Shown here one piece after another: positions 10,351-19,578 of a stretch of 64,000 nt of DNA. Source of the stretch: Oscarella lobularis (taxonomy: Eukaryota > Porifera > Homoscleromorpha > Homosclerophorida > Oscarellidae); contig NC_089192.1 of assembly GCF_947507565.1 (NCBI RefSeq), forward strand, positions 868,001 to 932,000, read 5' to 3'. Position 1 is the stretch's first letter. Each line of letters begins with the position of its first letter. Made by a program: the position numbers and the translations under genes. Below the pieces are notes generated by a model, which saw only the letters and a program-made list of their open reading frames with translations, was not told where the DNA came from and searched no databases.

Positions 10351-13300
10351 TTAGTTTCCTCCCGACGGATAAAAAACGGTTTGCCGTTGAAATCGACAAA
10401 CCCCTTCCCCACTCTTTCGCGCTTCTGTCTCTCCGCGAAAGGTGAGGACTTTCGGACGAGCGCCAGCGGCCTTCTGGCTGTTATTATACTCAACAGCCCC
10501 GTCGAAAACATTTACCTTGACGCGATTATTCCCACTGTGTCGACAGGCTAGAAACAAATGGGACACGAATTCGCCGAGCCGATTCTCCGCCGAAGCGCCG
10601 AGATCAAGAACTACATCTTTGCCCGGCTAAAAGAAAGTCCTATTGAAACTTTAATAAAAGTCTTCTGTGTCTGACCTCATCCAGCTTTAAAACGACGAAC
10701 GTATCTGGGGTTTTGTTCAAATGTATCGCCCTGATTGAATGAAGTGCAATAATTCGTTTCGCTGTCACTTTGAATTTCGTGTCGAGCTTGAAGAGATGTT
10801 TATCAGCCAGAAGCAAAACTCGTCTATAAGAAATAGACATTCAATTTTCAAAGCGAAAATCGATATATTGGGCTTATTACTTGTCCAATTTTCCGGCTCT
10901 GTTCACCTTTCGTGTTTCACTGGCAAAGCGAATTTTGCTGTCGTGATATTGAGCGCACAGCGCTCGACTCTTCTGCTCGTATCCCGAAATATGAGTCGCG
11001 TAGATGGCTCGATACGCCTGTGCGAGATTGAGAGGCTTCTGTAAGACGTCGGCCTGCACGTCTCTCTCTCGAAATTCGCTGCAATAGCATCGCCAAGCGT
11101 AGACTTTGACTCGTAGGGCGTCGCGCTGATCAGCGGAAAGGGGCGACAGCTAAAAACAAAGATTATGAAGCCCGTTACCCCCAGCATACATACGAAGTTT
11201 ACCTTTTTATCAGCCCACCAGTTGGCGTGAATTTTTTTCAGATTTTTGTCGGCTCCAAGCAGCTGACGCGGCACATCGCGAGGCCACTTGAACTTCCTGG
11301 GAAAAACGTGACGTCAGAAGGTTTTGTCAAAACGAATTCCTATGCACCGTCCGAAGTGGGGATCATCTTTGACTTTGGAGAAGACCTGTAGTATTTCTTC
11401 CACGTACGAGCCACGCTAAATACAGTTTTCAAATGAGCACAAAACGGATTCTGTATAGAATCGACTAATACGCCTATGCACTACTATAGCTCGGGCTCCT
11501 CTACGATAATTTTCTTTCACCTGACGTCGTATGACAAAGGCTCGCCAAGCTCGCTGCAACTTCGTAACAACTGATGCGATTTTGTCGTCCCGAGCGCTTT
11601 CCAGTCTAAAAACCTACAAAGGAGCAAAAAGGCTCTCTTGGGGGAATAGATACTATTTCCTAATTTACCGTCTGTGGATTCTTTATGAAAACCTTCGTGC
11701 GTCCAAACTGATATTCATCAGCGAGAATGCCGATGTACAGAAGAATTTCGTTGACGCCTTCTTTGACGGTGCCAGACCACACCGGGTACGTGTGAGGACA
11801 GATAAGCTTAAATCTGTAGAAAAAAAAAGAGTCAAACGAGGTACAACTCTCACTTCCCCTATACCGTTCGAGAAATTTATCCTGCGGCACGCGATAGCAG
11901 AAACCCGCTCTGCGAACACGAACGTTCTCGACGAGACCGAGGTACCGAACTGACGACAAACGCTGCTAACGTCATTTCGACGATCCTTCGCACTCCTCCT
12001 ACCTTGATTGAGAACCAGTTTAGCGTCAAACTGGTTCGGTCGCTTTTTCTCGTTCGGCTTGATGCAGCGAATGTAGCTGGGTATTTTCGCATTGAGCTCG
12101 GCAATCATAGATGCCATTGATGTCTTGAAGGCGGCACCGGCCGTCACAGGTCGTTTCGAAGCACCGAGCCAAAGATCTTTGTTCCCCTCCGGAAAGAGAG
12201 CCTAAAAAAGTCATTGACTCTATTCAATCCCCAGACTATTTTAAATAGACGATACCTTCAGCAGTGGGTTGTTGCATTCATACATCGCCTGGCTGAGATC
12301 TTTGAACAGAGTGTCCGTGTTCTTATCCACAAAGCCGTCAACAGTGTATCGAACCTATATCGTTCCACGTATTTTATTTATGTCCTTTTCCCCTCCCTGA
12401 GTGGCTGTTTTATCTCACCTCTCCGGCGTAGTGTTTCAATATGAAGATGTCCTGAGGCAGTGTGCGATCTTTCGCCACTTCGCGGCTCTTGTAATGATCG
12501 TGGCGACCGACTGCCTGGTCGAGCTTCGAAAGCCACGTGAGATCCGACTTATTGCCAGGACGAATGCACTCCTCATCCAAAAGAGCCATCACCCCACTCG
12601 GTTTCTTACGTAAAAAAATACCAATAAGGCAATAACTGAAGAAAGAACTCAAACCTTGTCAATCAAATCGCATATGATTCTGTTGTTGAAATATTTAATC
12701 TCAACCCAAGTTATGCCCTAGAGGAAGAAAAGCTATGTCACTGTGCAGTCTTCTACAGCAGCTATACAAAACGGCCGTAGCTTATTCCACAGTAGTATTA
12801 CTCTGCTTCCGTTCCTGGACTCTCTTAGCCAAAGATACGTGCCAAGATAGTGATCGCGGGAAGCCCCATGCACTCATGTAAATTAAAAACCCAACGTACC
12901 TCGTCCTGGTATTCTTGCTGTTCTGTTCTCAACGTCAGTTCGATGAAGAGCTGCTGGAGTTTCTCGTTGCAATAATTGATGCAAAACTGCTCAAACCCGT
13001 TCATCTAAAAAGAGAAACGGTTTTCTCCACAGGAGGAACAACGTCTCGACGCACCGAAAAAATCTCAAAACCGTAAATATCCAAAACGCCAATAACCGCC
13101 TTGACTTCATCATCGGGCACGCAGAGATTCTCGTTGATTCGTCCACAGAGCCAAATGAAAAGTCGCTCATAGAGAGTCTTCGCCAAAGAATGCCGAGAAT
13201 AGGAAGCCTAGTCAACGTAGATGTACCATACCCCCTCTAAATGTCTCAATATAAACCTTATCGGCTTGGAGAGGCGATGAGACCAACTTGCCCTCAACGA

Positions 13301-16054
13301 CGACCGTCTTGTGCGTCAATCCGTCCTCAAGTTTCTTCGGACTACCGTTGAGAAGTTTGGCAATATCAGAGAGGCCTGGAAGTCGAAGTTAATTAAGTCC
13401 TGGGTGCACTCCGACGTTGATTCTCACTCTTTATTGAAGACACTGAAGAGGTTTCGCCTTGGCCGTCGAATTGGAGCTGGCCCAGTAAAAGAACGGCTGC
13501 CAATACTTGAAACACTCCATTCTGATCGTTCTCGCTAAAGCCGAGATATTTCAGAGAGTTCTATAAAAACCGTGAAGCATATCACTTTGACTTTGCGCTA
13601 TCTTATTCACCTGCACTTCCTTGAAGTTGGCCGCATCATTCGTTCCTTTGATGCGAACGCAGTTGCCTGCTTTCAGATAGGCATACTGCGTGGGATCGCT
13701 CTGAAGGTGGAGAGACGCTATGGCAACGTGAAACGTTTCGTTTTAATAGAGAACGACGGAAATTACCGAGAGGTCCGCCGGCCAATAGCTGATAAAATAT
13801 GTGGAAGCATCTCTCGTCATTGTTCTGACGAATGACTCTCGCCTAAGCCAAGATCATATGACTTTAGTATTAGGTTCAATAAACAGTGTGCTTATGCCGG
13901 TTGAGTTTAAGGCATGTTTAGGTTGCAGCCAAGGCATCTGCGGAGGCTCAGAAGCCAGTTTCCAGGACAAACTTTGAAACTGGGGCCTCCTTTGAACTGA
14001 GGCCCCTTTTGGGGGCCCAGACGCGTTATTTCGCCTTAGAAAGGCCAAAAAACGCGTCTTCTCGCGGAAAAAACTTTTAAAAAAAGTTAAATTCTATACA
14101 CTATTTCTATAGGCTCTTTCCTTCCATACACTATTGCTATAGGCTCTTTCCTTCTATACACTATTTCTATAGGCCTAATCACTGTTCACTAATCACTGTT
14201 CACTAATCACTACTCACTACTCACTGTTCACTAATCACTAAATAGTAATCCATTGATTTTGACACTGTTGTAGCGCCATAGAAAAGGACATGTTGGGTCT
14301 ATTCTACGGACATTAGGTCGCCATTTGTGCGAGAAAAGCGAACGTATACGTAGTAACGAGAGTACGCTTCGTCAGCAAAAGATGTCGGTTCTATGGAACG
14401 TGACCTACGTCTAGATATACACTACGTTTAGATCGTTTGACCGAATCTGGTGCGGCGTGTGCGCGGTTCCGTCAAATTATCTGATAAGGGTGGGAAAAGG
14501 TTGGCGTTCTCCGGGGTGGGGCCCCCTAAAACGAAAGTCAACGTCTTGCGAAAGGAGCGATGGCACTGGTCTTCCATTTACGAACGCATTCGTGTAGAAA
14601 GCGGATAATTCCTTCCTTCCTACCCCAAGGCTGTTCCCTACATACTCTAAATAGAATTTCTCTACAGTACAGTGACTTCCTTGTATGCATCTTGCGCTGT
14701 TCTTGCATGGGAGCTACTCTACCTCTTACCTTTTCAAGCAAATCTACCAGAGAATCAAAAGCAAATGACTATGCGAGAGTCGCTCTCTAAAAAAGGGCTC
14801 ACATGTTGTCACTTTTCCTCCAACAGGATTGCCATGGTAATCGAATTGAATGTCCATGTACTTGCCAAAGCGACTCGAATTATCGTTTCTCACCGTCTTG
14901 GCATTGCCAAACGCTAAGAGAAAAAAGTCAGCTATGTCACCCCATGGATCGCAGAAAATTAATTAATTACCTTCCAATACTGGATTCGTTTTCAAAAGCT
15001 TCGTCTTCACTTCGTCCACCTTGCCGCCGCCCGGGCTCACCGCGGCGACGTAGCGCATGATGATCTTCGACGCTTCCGTCTTCCCCGATCCACTCTCCCC
15101 CGAAATGATGACACACTGGTTTCGGCCGCGAAATCTCAGATCCGAATAAGCGGCATCCGTCAGCGAATACCTACGAGAAATAAAACTAAAGACTTGGACT
15201 ATTTATCTATTGTAAGAGCTTACACGTGAGGTTCAAGTCCTGGATCCCAGTAGTTGCCACCTAGGATGAGAGAGAAAAATGCAGGGAGTCACTCCTACGA
15301 GTGGGAGGTGAGTGGGAAGCAAGGGCGTTGGTCTGACAGAATCTCTACACAGACGACCACTTATTCGCGAAGTGTTCGCGTGCAGGCGTCAAAGGAACGC
15401 CAGCTGTAAGCAACCCACATAAAGGAAGATAAGTTTTAAGGTGCATGCATCTCAGACGCATCCACAGTCAAAACTTTGTTACAAGGACAAATCTCTTGCT
15501 AGTCCTACACTAACGTTCTCGGCTACAGTTTTAATCAACTACTTGTAAAATACGAAATAGAACAAAAGGAAGGAGGAAGCAGATTACGTAGAAAGGTTGT
15601 GGAAAGAGAATGCGGGCGTGGTCGAACTTTTTTTTACCTCGATAGCGAGCGATTTGGTTATCGTCGTAGACGCTGAGATTCTTGTACGGATTGATTGACA
15701 CGACGACGCTGCCAATGTAAGTCTAGACGAGGCGCGTGACGAGAAAAAACGTGGAGGCCTTGTCCTTACGTAGATCTGGTCGTCTTGAAAGCGTTTTTTC
15801 AGCACTGTCACGACGTTCTCCTCGCTGATCGAGTCGAGGAGGATCAGGTCGCGCACGGGGAGGACTTCGGCGCCGCGGCGAAGGGAAAAAGCGCGTGAGA
15901 TTCGACGAGAGAGGCGCGAACCGCGCGAGCTGCCCGACGAGTGGCGCGAGCGTATTCCGCCGGGCGTCGATTCCCTCGAACCGCTTCGACGAGACACGCC
16001 GTGGCGGAGGATAGCTTTTCGAACGCCGTCCGGCTGCTCCGGTACTGGTTCCAT
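10351..16054 (-). CDS. Class I myosin heavy chain
   Basis: About twenty exons on the minus strand, starting at ATG 16054 (exon 1 is 15770-16054). After a Ser/Arg-rich head of roughly 65 residues the motor begins ([16 protein letters not shown], then [14 protein letters not shown]). It contains the P-loop [12 protein letters not shown], switch [14 protein letters not shown], a microexon coding [16 protein letters not shown], switch [60 protein letters not shown] and [13 protein letters not shown]. An IQ-type region follows, then a TH1 tail ([15 protein letters not shown] through [14 protein letters not shown]). Class I myosins are single-headed motors that link actin to membrane through TH1. 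The closest class is Myo1a/b by motor similarity. The C-terminal end (10351) rests on an open frame; a neighbouring frame could be used instead. The intron between the DLLEK and [10 protein letters not shown] exons is about 870 bases, unusually large here, and holds a repeat copy. Confidence 0.88.
13950..14420. repeat. Dispersed repeat family, copy 2, inside a myosin intron
   Basis: The block at 14030-14065 (GGCCAAAAAACGCGTCTTCTCG) and the block at 14295-14400 (GGGTCTATTCTACGGACATT, then CAGCAAAAGATGTCGGTTCTA) match copy 1. Between them lie simple tandem repeats instead of the middle part of the family. The copy sits wholly within the ~870-base intron that follows the DLLEK microexon of the class I myosin. 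This explains why that intron is far longer than its ~50-base neighbours. Confidence 0.6.
14095..14245. repeat. Short tandem repeats in the myosin intron
   Basis: Three units of about 30 bases beginning TATACACTATT and ending CTCTTTCCTTC occupy roughly 14095-14174. An irregular run of AATCACTGTTCACT / ACTACTCACT words follows to about 14245. Both arrays lie inside repeat copy 2 and probably arose after its insertion. Confidence 0.65.
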
Positions 16055-16136
16055 ATTCCAGCGTTGCGTGTGAGGTCACGTGTTATTTCCTCTATGTTAA
16101 CGCGTTACACATACCGGTAGATGTATGTCGGTTGAT

Positions 16137-16192
16137 CAAAAACAACAGGATCACGTTTTTTCCGTGAAGATTGCGCATGCGATGAGATAAAC
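16137..16192 (+). promoter_or_regulatory. Upstream block shared by the two TRAF genes, with NRF1-like palindrome
   Basis: Directly before the first TRAF gene lie AACAACAGGATC, ACGTTTTTTCCG and TTGCGCATGCGATGAGATAA. The same three words in the same order precede the second TRAF gene. TGCGCATGCG at about 16172-16181 resembles the NRF1 binding palindrome (TGCGCATGCGCA). The block also sits within the 138-base gap between this gene and the divergent myosin start at 16054, so it may drive both. Confidence 0.45.
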
Positions 16193-17386
16193 ATGGAAGG
16201 AGGCTTTGACGCCAAATTCGTTTCTTTACCAAATAATCTGACGTGTCCGATATGCCAAGTTGGCATGAGAGATCCTGTGCAAACTGCCTGTGGTCACCGT
16301 TTCTGCACCGCGTGCGTTCAGCCTCTCCAAACGCCGAATAGATCTCTCACGTGCCCTGTTTGCCGACAAGAGCTGGAACCAAATCAAGTCTTTCCAGACG
16401 TAGCTGTCAAGCGCGAAGTGCTCGATCTCGAAGTCCGGTGTGATCTGGATGGTGAAGGGTGCAATTGGAAAGGAGAGTTACGCGCGCTGGAGGACCACAC
16501 TGCAGAATGTCAATTTGTGACCGTGCCTTGTTCGCTGTCTTGCGGAGCTAACATCATGCGACGACGTATGAGCAAGCACTTGAGGGCGGAGTGTTGCAGA
16601 AGGAAAGTCGCTTGCAAGCATTGCAAAAATTCCTTTCAGTTTCAAAACATGAAAAAACACGAAGCGGAATGTCCTCAGATGCCACTGCGCTGTCCTCAGG
16701 ACTGCGGAAAAATTTTGTTTCGCAGTAAGATAAAGAGACACGTGGCCAACGATGGAACATGCCCCAACACAACTCTTGAATGTCCTTTTGAAGACGCCGG
16801 CTGCGAGTTTGTTGGAAAAAGAAAGGACATGGCTCAGCATAAGAAAGAAGAAATTGAAAACCATCTTACCATGACTTATAAAAAAATGACGGACCTGAAA
16901 GATGAGATCGCGGAACTAAAGCAAAGGGATTCTTGCTGGAAAGAAGGGCTTGATTCTGTTTTCTTGTGGAAGGTGGCTGACTGGGCAAAAAACTTTGATA
17001 AAGCAAAAACAGAAGAATGTCATGACATAAAAAGCCCTGAAGTTTACATCTCCGTGCCAGGACACAAAGTAGCATTAACTGTATGTCCTAATGACAGGAT
17101 GTCTGGCAACGTTGGAATTTACCTGTCCATCGCTCAGGGTGAATATGACAGCTTCATCAAGTGGCCGTTTAATTGGGATTTTTCATTCATTCTGATTGAT
17201 CAGCAGATAAATGGAGAAAACAAAACGAAAAAAGTGGCAGCCTGTGAGAACATGAAAGCAGCGTTGAACCAGGACACTTTTTCCAGCTATGGGTGTTCAC
17301 AATTCATTAGCCATGATGAACTTGAGCAGAGAATGTTTGTTAGAAATGATTGCCTGTTTGTTAAACTTGTTGTTCACATGTACTGA
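16193..17386 (+). CDS. TRAF-like protein (RING, TRAF zinc fingers, MATH), copy 1
   Basis: A single exon of 397 residues. A RING finger occupies about residues 17-60 (CPICQVGMRDPVQTACGHRFC then CPVC, quoted in parts). Three to four TRAF-type zinc fingers follow at about 80-215 (CNWKGELRALEDHTAEC, CKHCKNSFQF, CPFEDAGCEF). Next come a short coiled coil (MTYKKMTDLKDEIAELKQ) and a C-terminal MATH/TRAF-C domain from about residue 250 (FLWKVADWAKNF, VYISVPGHKVALTVCPND, GIYLSIAQGEYD, WPFNWDFSFILIDQQ). TRAFs are trimeric adaptors and E3 ligases at TNF- and Toll-type receptors. The coiled coil is shorter than in vertebrate TRAFs. Lack of introns in a genome full of small ones suggests origin by retrocopy, followed by tandem duplication to give the next gene. 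Which vertebrate TRAF it matches is not decided. Confidence 0.88.
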   Translation: MEGGFDAKFVSLPNNLTCPICQVGMRDPVQTACGHRFCTACVQPLQTPNRSLTCPVCRQELEPNQVFPDVAVKREVLDLEVRCDLDGEGCNWKGELRALEDHTAECQFVTVPCSLSCGANIMRRRMSKHLRAECCRRKVACKHCKNSFQFQNMKKHEAECPQMPLRCPQDCGKILFRSKIKRHVANDGTCPNTTLECPFEDAGCEFVGKRKDMAQHKKEEIENHLTMTYKKMTDLKDEIAELKQRDSCWKEGLDSVFLWKVADWAKNFDKAKTEECHDIKSPEVYISVPGHKVALTVCPNDRMSGNVGIYLSIAQGEYDSFIKWPFNWDFSFILIDQQINGENKTKKVAACENMKAALNQDTFSSYGCSQFISHDELEQRMFVRNDCLFVKLVVHMY

Positions 17387-17625
17387 CTTTGTTTATCTGC
17401 ATGGTACAGTCTAAATTCATTCACTGTCTCTGGTTGCCGTGAATAGCATATATCGTGGGAATACATAATAGGCATGTAATAATCACGTGAACGTAAAAAC
17501 CAGAAAATCGCACTTCCCTGCAGCCAATATAAGTGTAATTGTGTCGTACTGATGTATCAGACTTAATTGATTAATTAATTGCTAGCTTTAGCAACCAAAC
17601 TACTTGCGCGACATCGTACCGTCCA

Positions 17626-17696
17626 GAACAACAGGATCCTATGACGTTTTTCCGCAAACTGCATCGCGCATGCGATGAAATAATCTAGCTGTCACA
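17626..17696 (+). promoter_or_regulatory. Second copy of the TRAF upstream block
   Basis: GAACAACAGGATC, GACGTTTTTCCGC and CGCGCATGCGATGAAATAA repeat the arrangement found before the first TRAF gene, with small insertions. The NRF1-like core GCGCATGCG is at about 17666-17674. Conservation against a diverged background (the coding copies differ widely) suggests that the block is functional. Confidence 0.45.
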
Positions 17697-18926
17697 ATGA
17701 CTGGGGGTTTCGACGTGAAGTTCGTCGATTTGCCAGACCGTCTGACATGTTCAGTATGCTATCTTGGCACGCGAAACCCTGTGCAAACATTCTGCGGTCA
17801 TCGTTTCTGCTTTGACTGCATAGAGCCCCTTCGAGGGAAAAGTACAAACAGGTCTCTGACATGCCCTGTTTGCAGGAGCGTTATGGAACAACATGAAGTC
17901 AATCCAGACAAAATAGCCGAACGTGAAGTGCTTGAGCTCAAGGTGATATGTAACTTAGATGAAGAAGGATGCACATGGCGAGGAGAGCTGCGCGAACTTG
18001 AGAAGCATCGTGCCGAATGCAAATTTGTGACCGTGCCCTGTGAGCTCTCTTGCAGAGCCAACGTCATGCGCCGAGATATGAGGAAGCACGTTGAAAAAAT
18101 CTGCCCTAGAAGACGAGTCCCTTGCCAGTACTGCAAAGAAAGCTTCCAGGCTTGCGGCATAGAGACTCATTTCAGCAGTTGTCCTCAATTTCCAATCCCC
18201 TGTCCTCTGGATTGCCAAGAGACAATTGCTCGCTGTGAGGTAGAGAGGCACGTCGCTGCAGATGGAACGTGCCCCAACATGAAAATTAAATGTTCATACG
18301 CTGGCATTGGTTGCACGTTTGACGGGAAAAGAAATGACATGGATAGGCATAAGAAGGAAGAACTGCATCATCATCTTGACTTGTCTCTTACGAAAATAAA
18401 CGAAATGACGAGCGAGATTGAAGATTTGAAGAAGAAAAAGGTCTGCTGTTGGAAAGAAGGAACCGACTTCGTTTACCTATGGAAGATCAATGACTGGGGA
18501 GCAAAACTGAACGAAGCAAATACAAAGACAGGATATTCATTTAGTAGCGATCCAGTGTACATATCTGAGCCAGGGCACAGAGTGGCACTGGTGATGTGTC
18601 CTAATGAAAAAATGACTGGGTATGTGGGAATCTATTTAAAAGTCATCAAGGGCGACTACGATGAAACCCTTACGTGGCCCTTCAGACGGGACTACTCAGT
18701 CATTCTCATCGATCAGCAGAGAAAGAGGAAAGATATAACGAGAGACATTATAGTTTCCACCGACCAAAAAATAGAAAAGTTCTTCTTTCGTCCAAACGAT
18801 ACTTCAGGGTACGGTTTCGAGGAATTCATCAGTCACAACGACCTTGGACAGCGCCAGTACGTCAAGAATGACAGCCTCTTAGTAAAACTCGTCGTTCACA
18901 CGAGCAGAGATGGAGAAGAGACTTAA
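17697..18926 (+). CDS. TRAF-like protein (RING, TRAF zinc fingers, MATH), copy 2
   Basis: Single-exon tandem paralogue of the preceding gene, 409 residues. The RING lies at about residues 17-64 (CSVCYLGTRNPVQTFCGHRFC and CPVCRSVMEQ). TRAF zinc fingers follow at about 80-220 (CTWRGELRELEKHRAEC, CQYCKESFQACG, CSYAGIGCTF). A brief coiled coil (LTKINEMTSEIEDLKKK) precedes a MATH domain (FVYLWKINDWGAKL, YISEPGHRVALVMCPN, GIYLKVIKGDYD, WPFRRDYSVILIDQQ) that ends LVKLVVHTS. All RING cysteines and histidines needed for zinc binding look present, so it may be an active ubiquitin ligase. It has diverged strongly from copy 1 in the linker regions while the fold residues are kept, so the duplication is not recent. 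Confidence 0.88.
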   Translation: MTGGFDVKFVDLPDRLTCSVCYLGTRNPVQTFCGHRFCFDCIEPLRGKSTNRSLTCPVCRSVMEQHEVNPDKIAEREVLELKVICNLDEEGCTWRGELRELEKHRAECKFVTVPCELSCRANVMRRDMRKHVEKICPRRRVPCQYCKESFQACGIETHFSSCPQFPIPCPLDCQETIARCEVERHVAADGTCPNMKIKCSYAGIGCTFDGKRNDMDRHKKEELHHHLDLSLTKINEMTSEIEDLKKKKVCCWKEGTDFVYLWKINDWGAKLNEANTKTGYSFSSDPVYISEPGHRVALVMCPNEKMTGYVGIYLKVIKGDYDETLTWPFRRDYSVILIDQQRKRKDITRDIIVSTDQKIEKFFFRPNDTSGYGFEEFISHNDLGQRQYVKNDSLLVKLVVHTSRDGEET

Positions 18927-19084
18927 ATCTGAGCATGTAAACAGTTTCTTGATCACTGGGTGTTTTCTTGTCCGGAATGGTTGGAAAGGAATTCTTTGAA
19001 CGTATAGCCGTCTTCGCTACTGTATCGTTTAAAACCCCTATAATAAAGTACTATAAACAATAAGGTTTGGGTAAAGAACTTCTA

Positions 19085-19440
19085 TATTCGTGGATTGGGC
19101 AAAGGGGCTCCCTTTGGGGGAAAAACAGCTAAGAGAATCGTCGTTTGACCTTAAAAAAGCCAAAGAACGCGTCTTCTCGCTTAGAAATCTTCGAGTACTT
19201 GTGAACACGAAGTATTTATACTGATGCGCGACTAGGACCGAACGACTGCAGCTATTCACGATCAAAAAGTGCGTCATTTGAACCGAAACCTTTGCCAATC
19301 GACTGCAAATCCATTTCTGCCAACGAAAACGAACGAAATTTTGTCGCACGCTATTTGGACGCGAAAAGCGAATACATACGCAGTCTGCTTGGTCAAGGCG
19401 CTACGTCGGCTCTATAACGGGCAGCCTACGCAAACGACAC
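19085..19440. repeat. Dispersed repeat family, copy 3
   Basis: Lies in the 650-base gap between the second TRAF gene and PTCD3. It carries AACGCGTCTTCTCGCTTAGA, the TTTATACTGATGCGCGACTA block, GACTGCAGCTATTCACGATC, GAACCGAAACCTTTGCCAAT and CTATTTGGACGCGAAAAGCG, then GGCGCTACGTCGGCTCTATA, all in the order seen in copy 1. It is the most compact copy, without the foreign segment that splits copy 1, so it may show the near-complete unit of about 350 bases. The rest of the gap (18927-19084) shows only A/T-rich 3' flanking sequence. Confidence 0.65.
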
Positions 19441-19578
19441 TGTGACACTGTACATGGAGTTCATTACGTGCCCTTGAGATTGGACTACAATGCTCAGAAA
19501 GAGGAAAGATGGAACGTTGAAGTTTTCCTGTCCACACGCATTCGCATTCGTCGACGTCTAGAGTGCGCTAAAGTAAGC

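Noticed and set aside
15220-15250. tRNA B-box-like word GGTTCAAGTCC
   Set aside because: It lies within the myosin motor exon (DPGLEPHV) and has no A-box or cloverleaf around it. The similar word at 33707 codes part of the gene C DSL exon.
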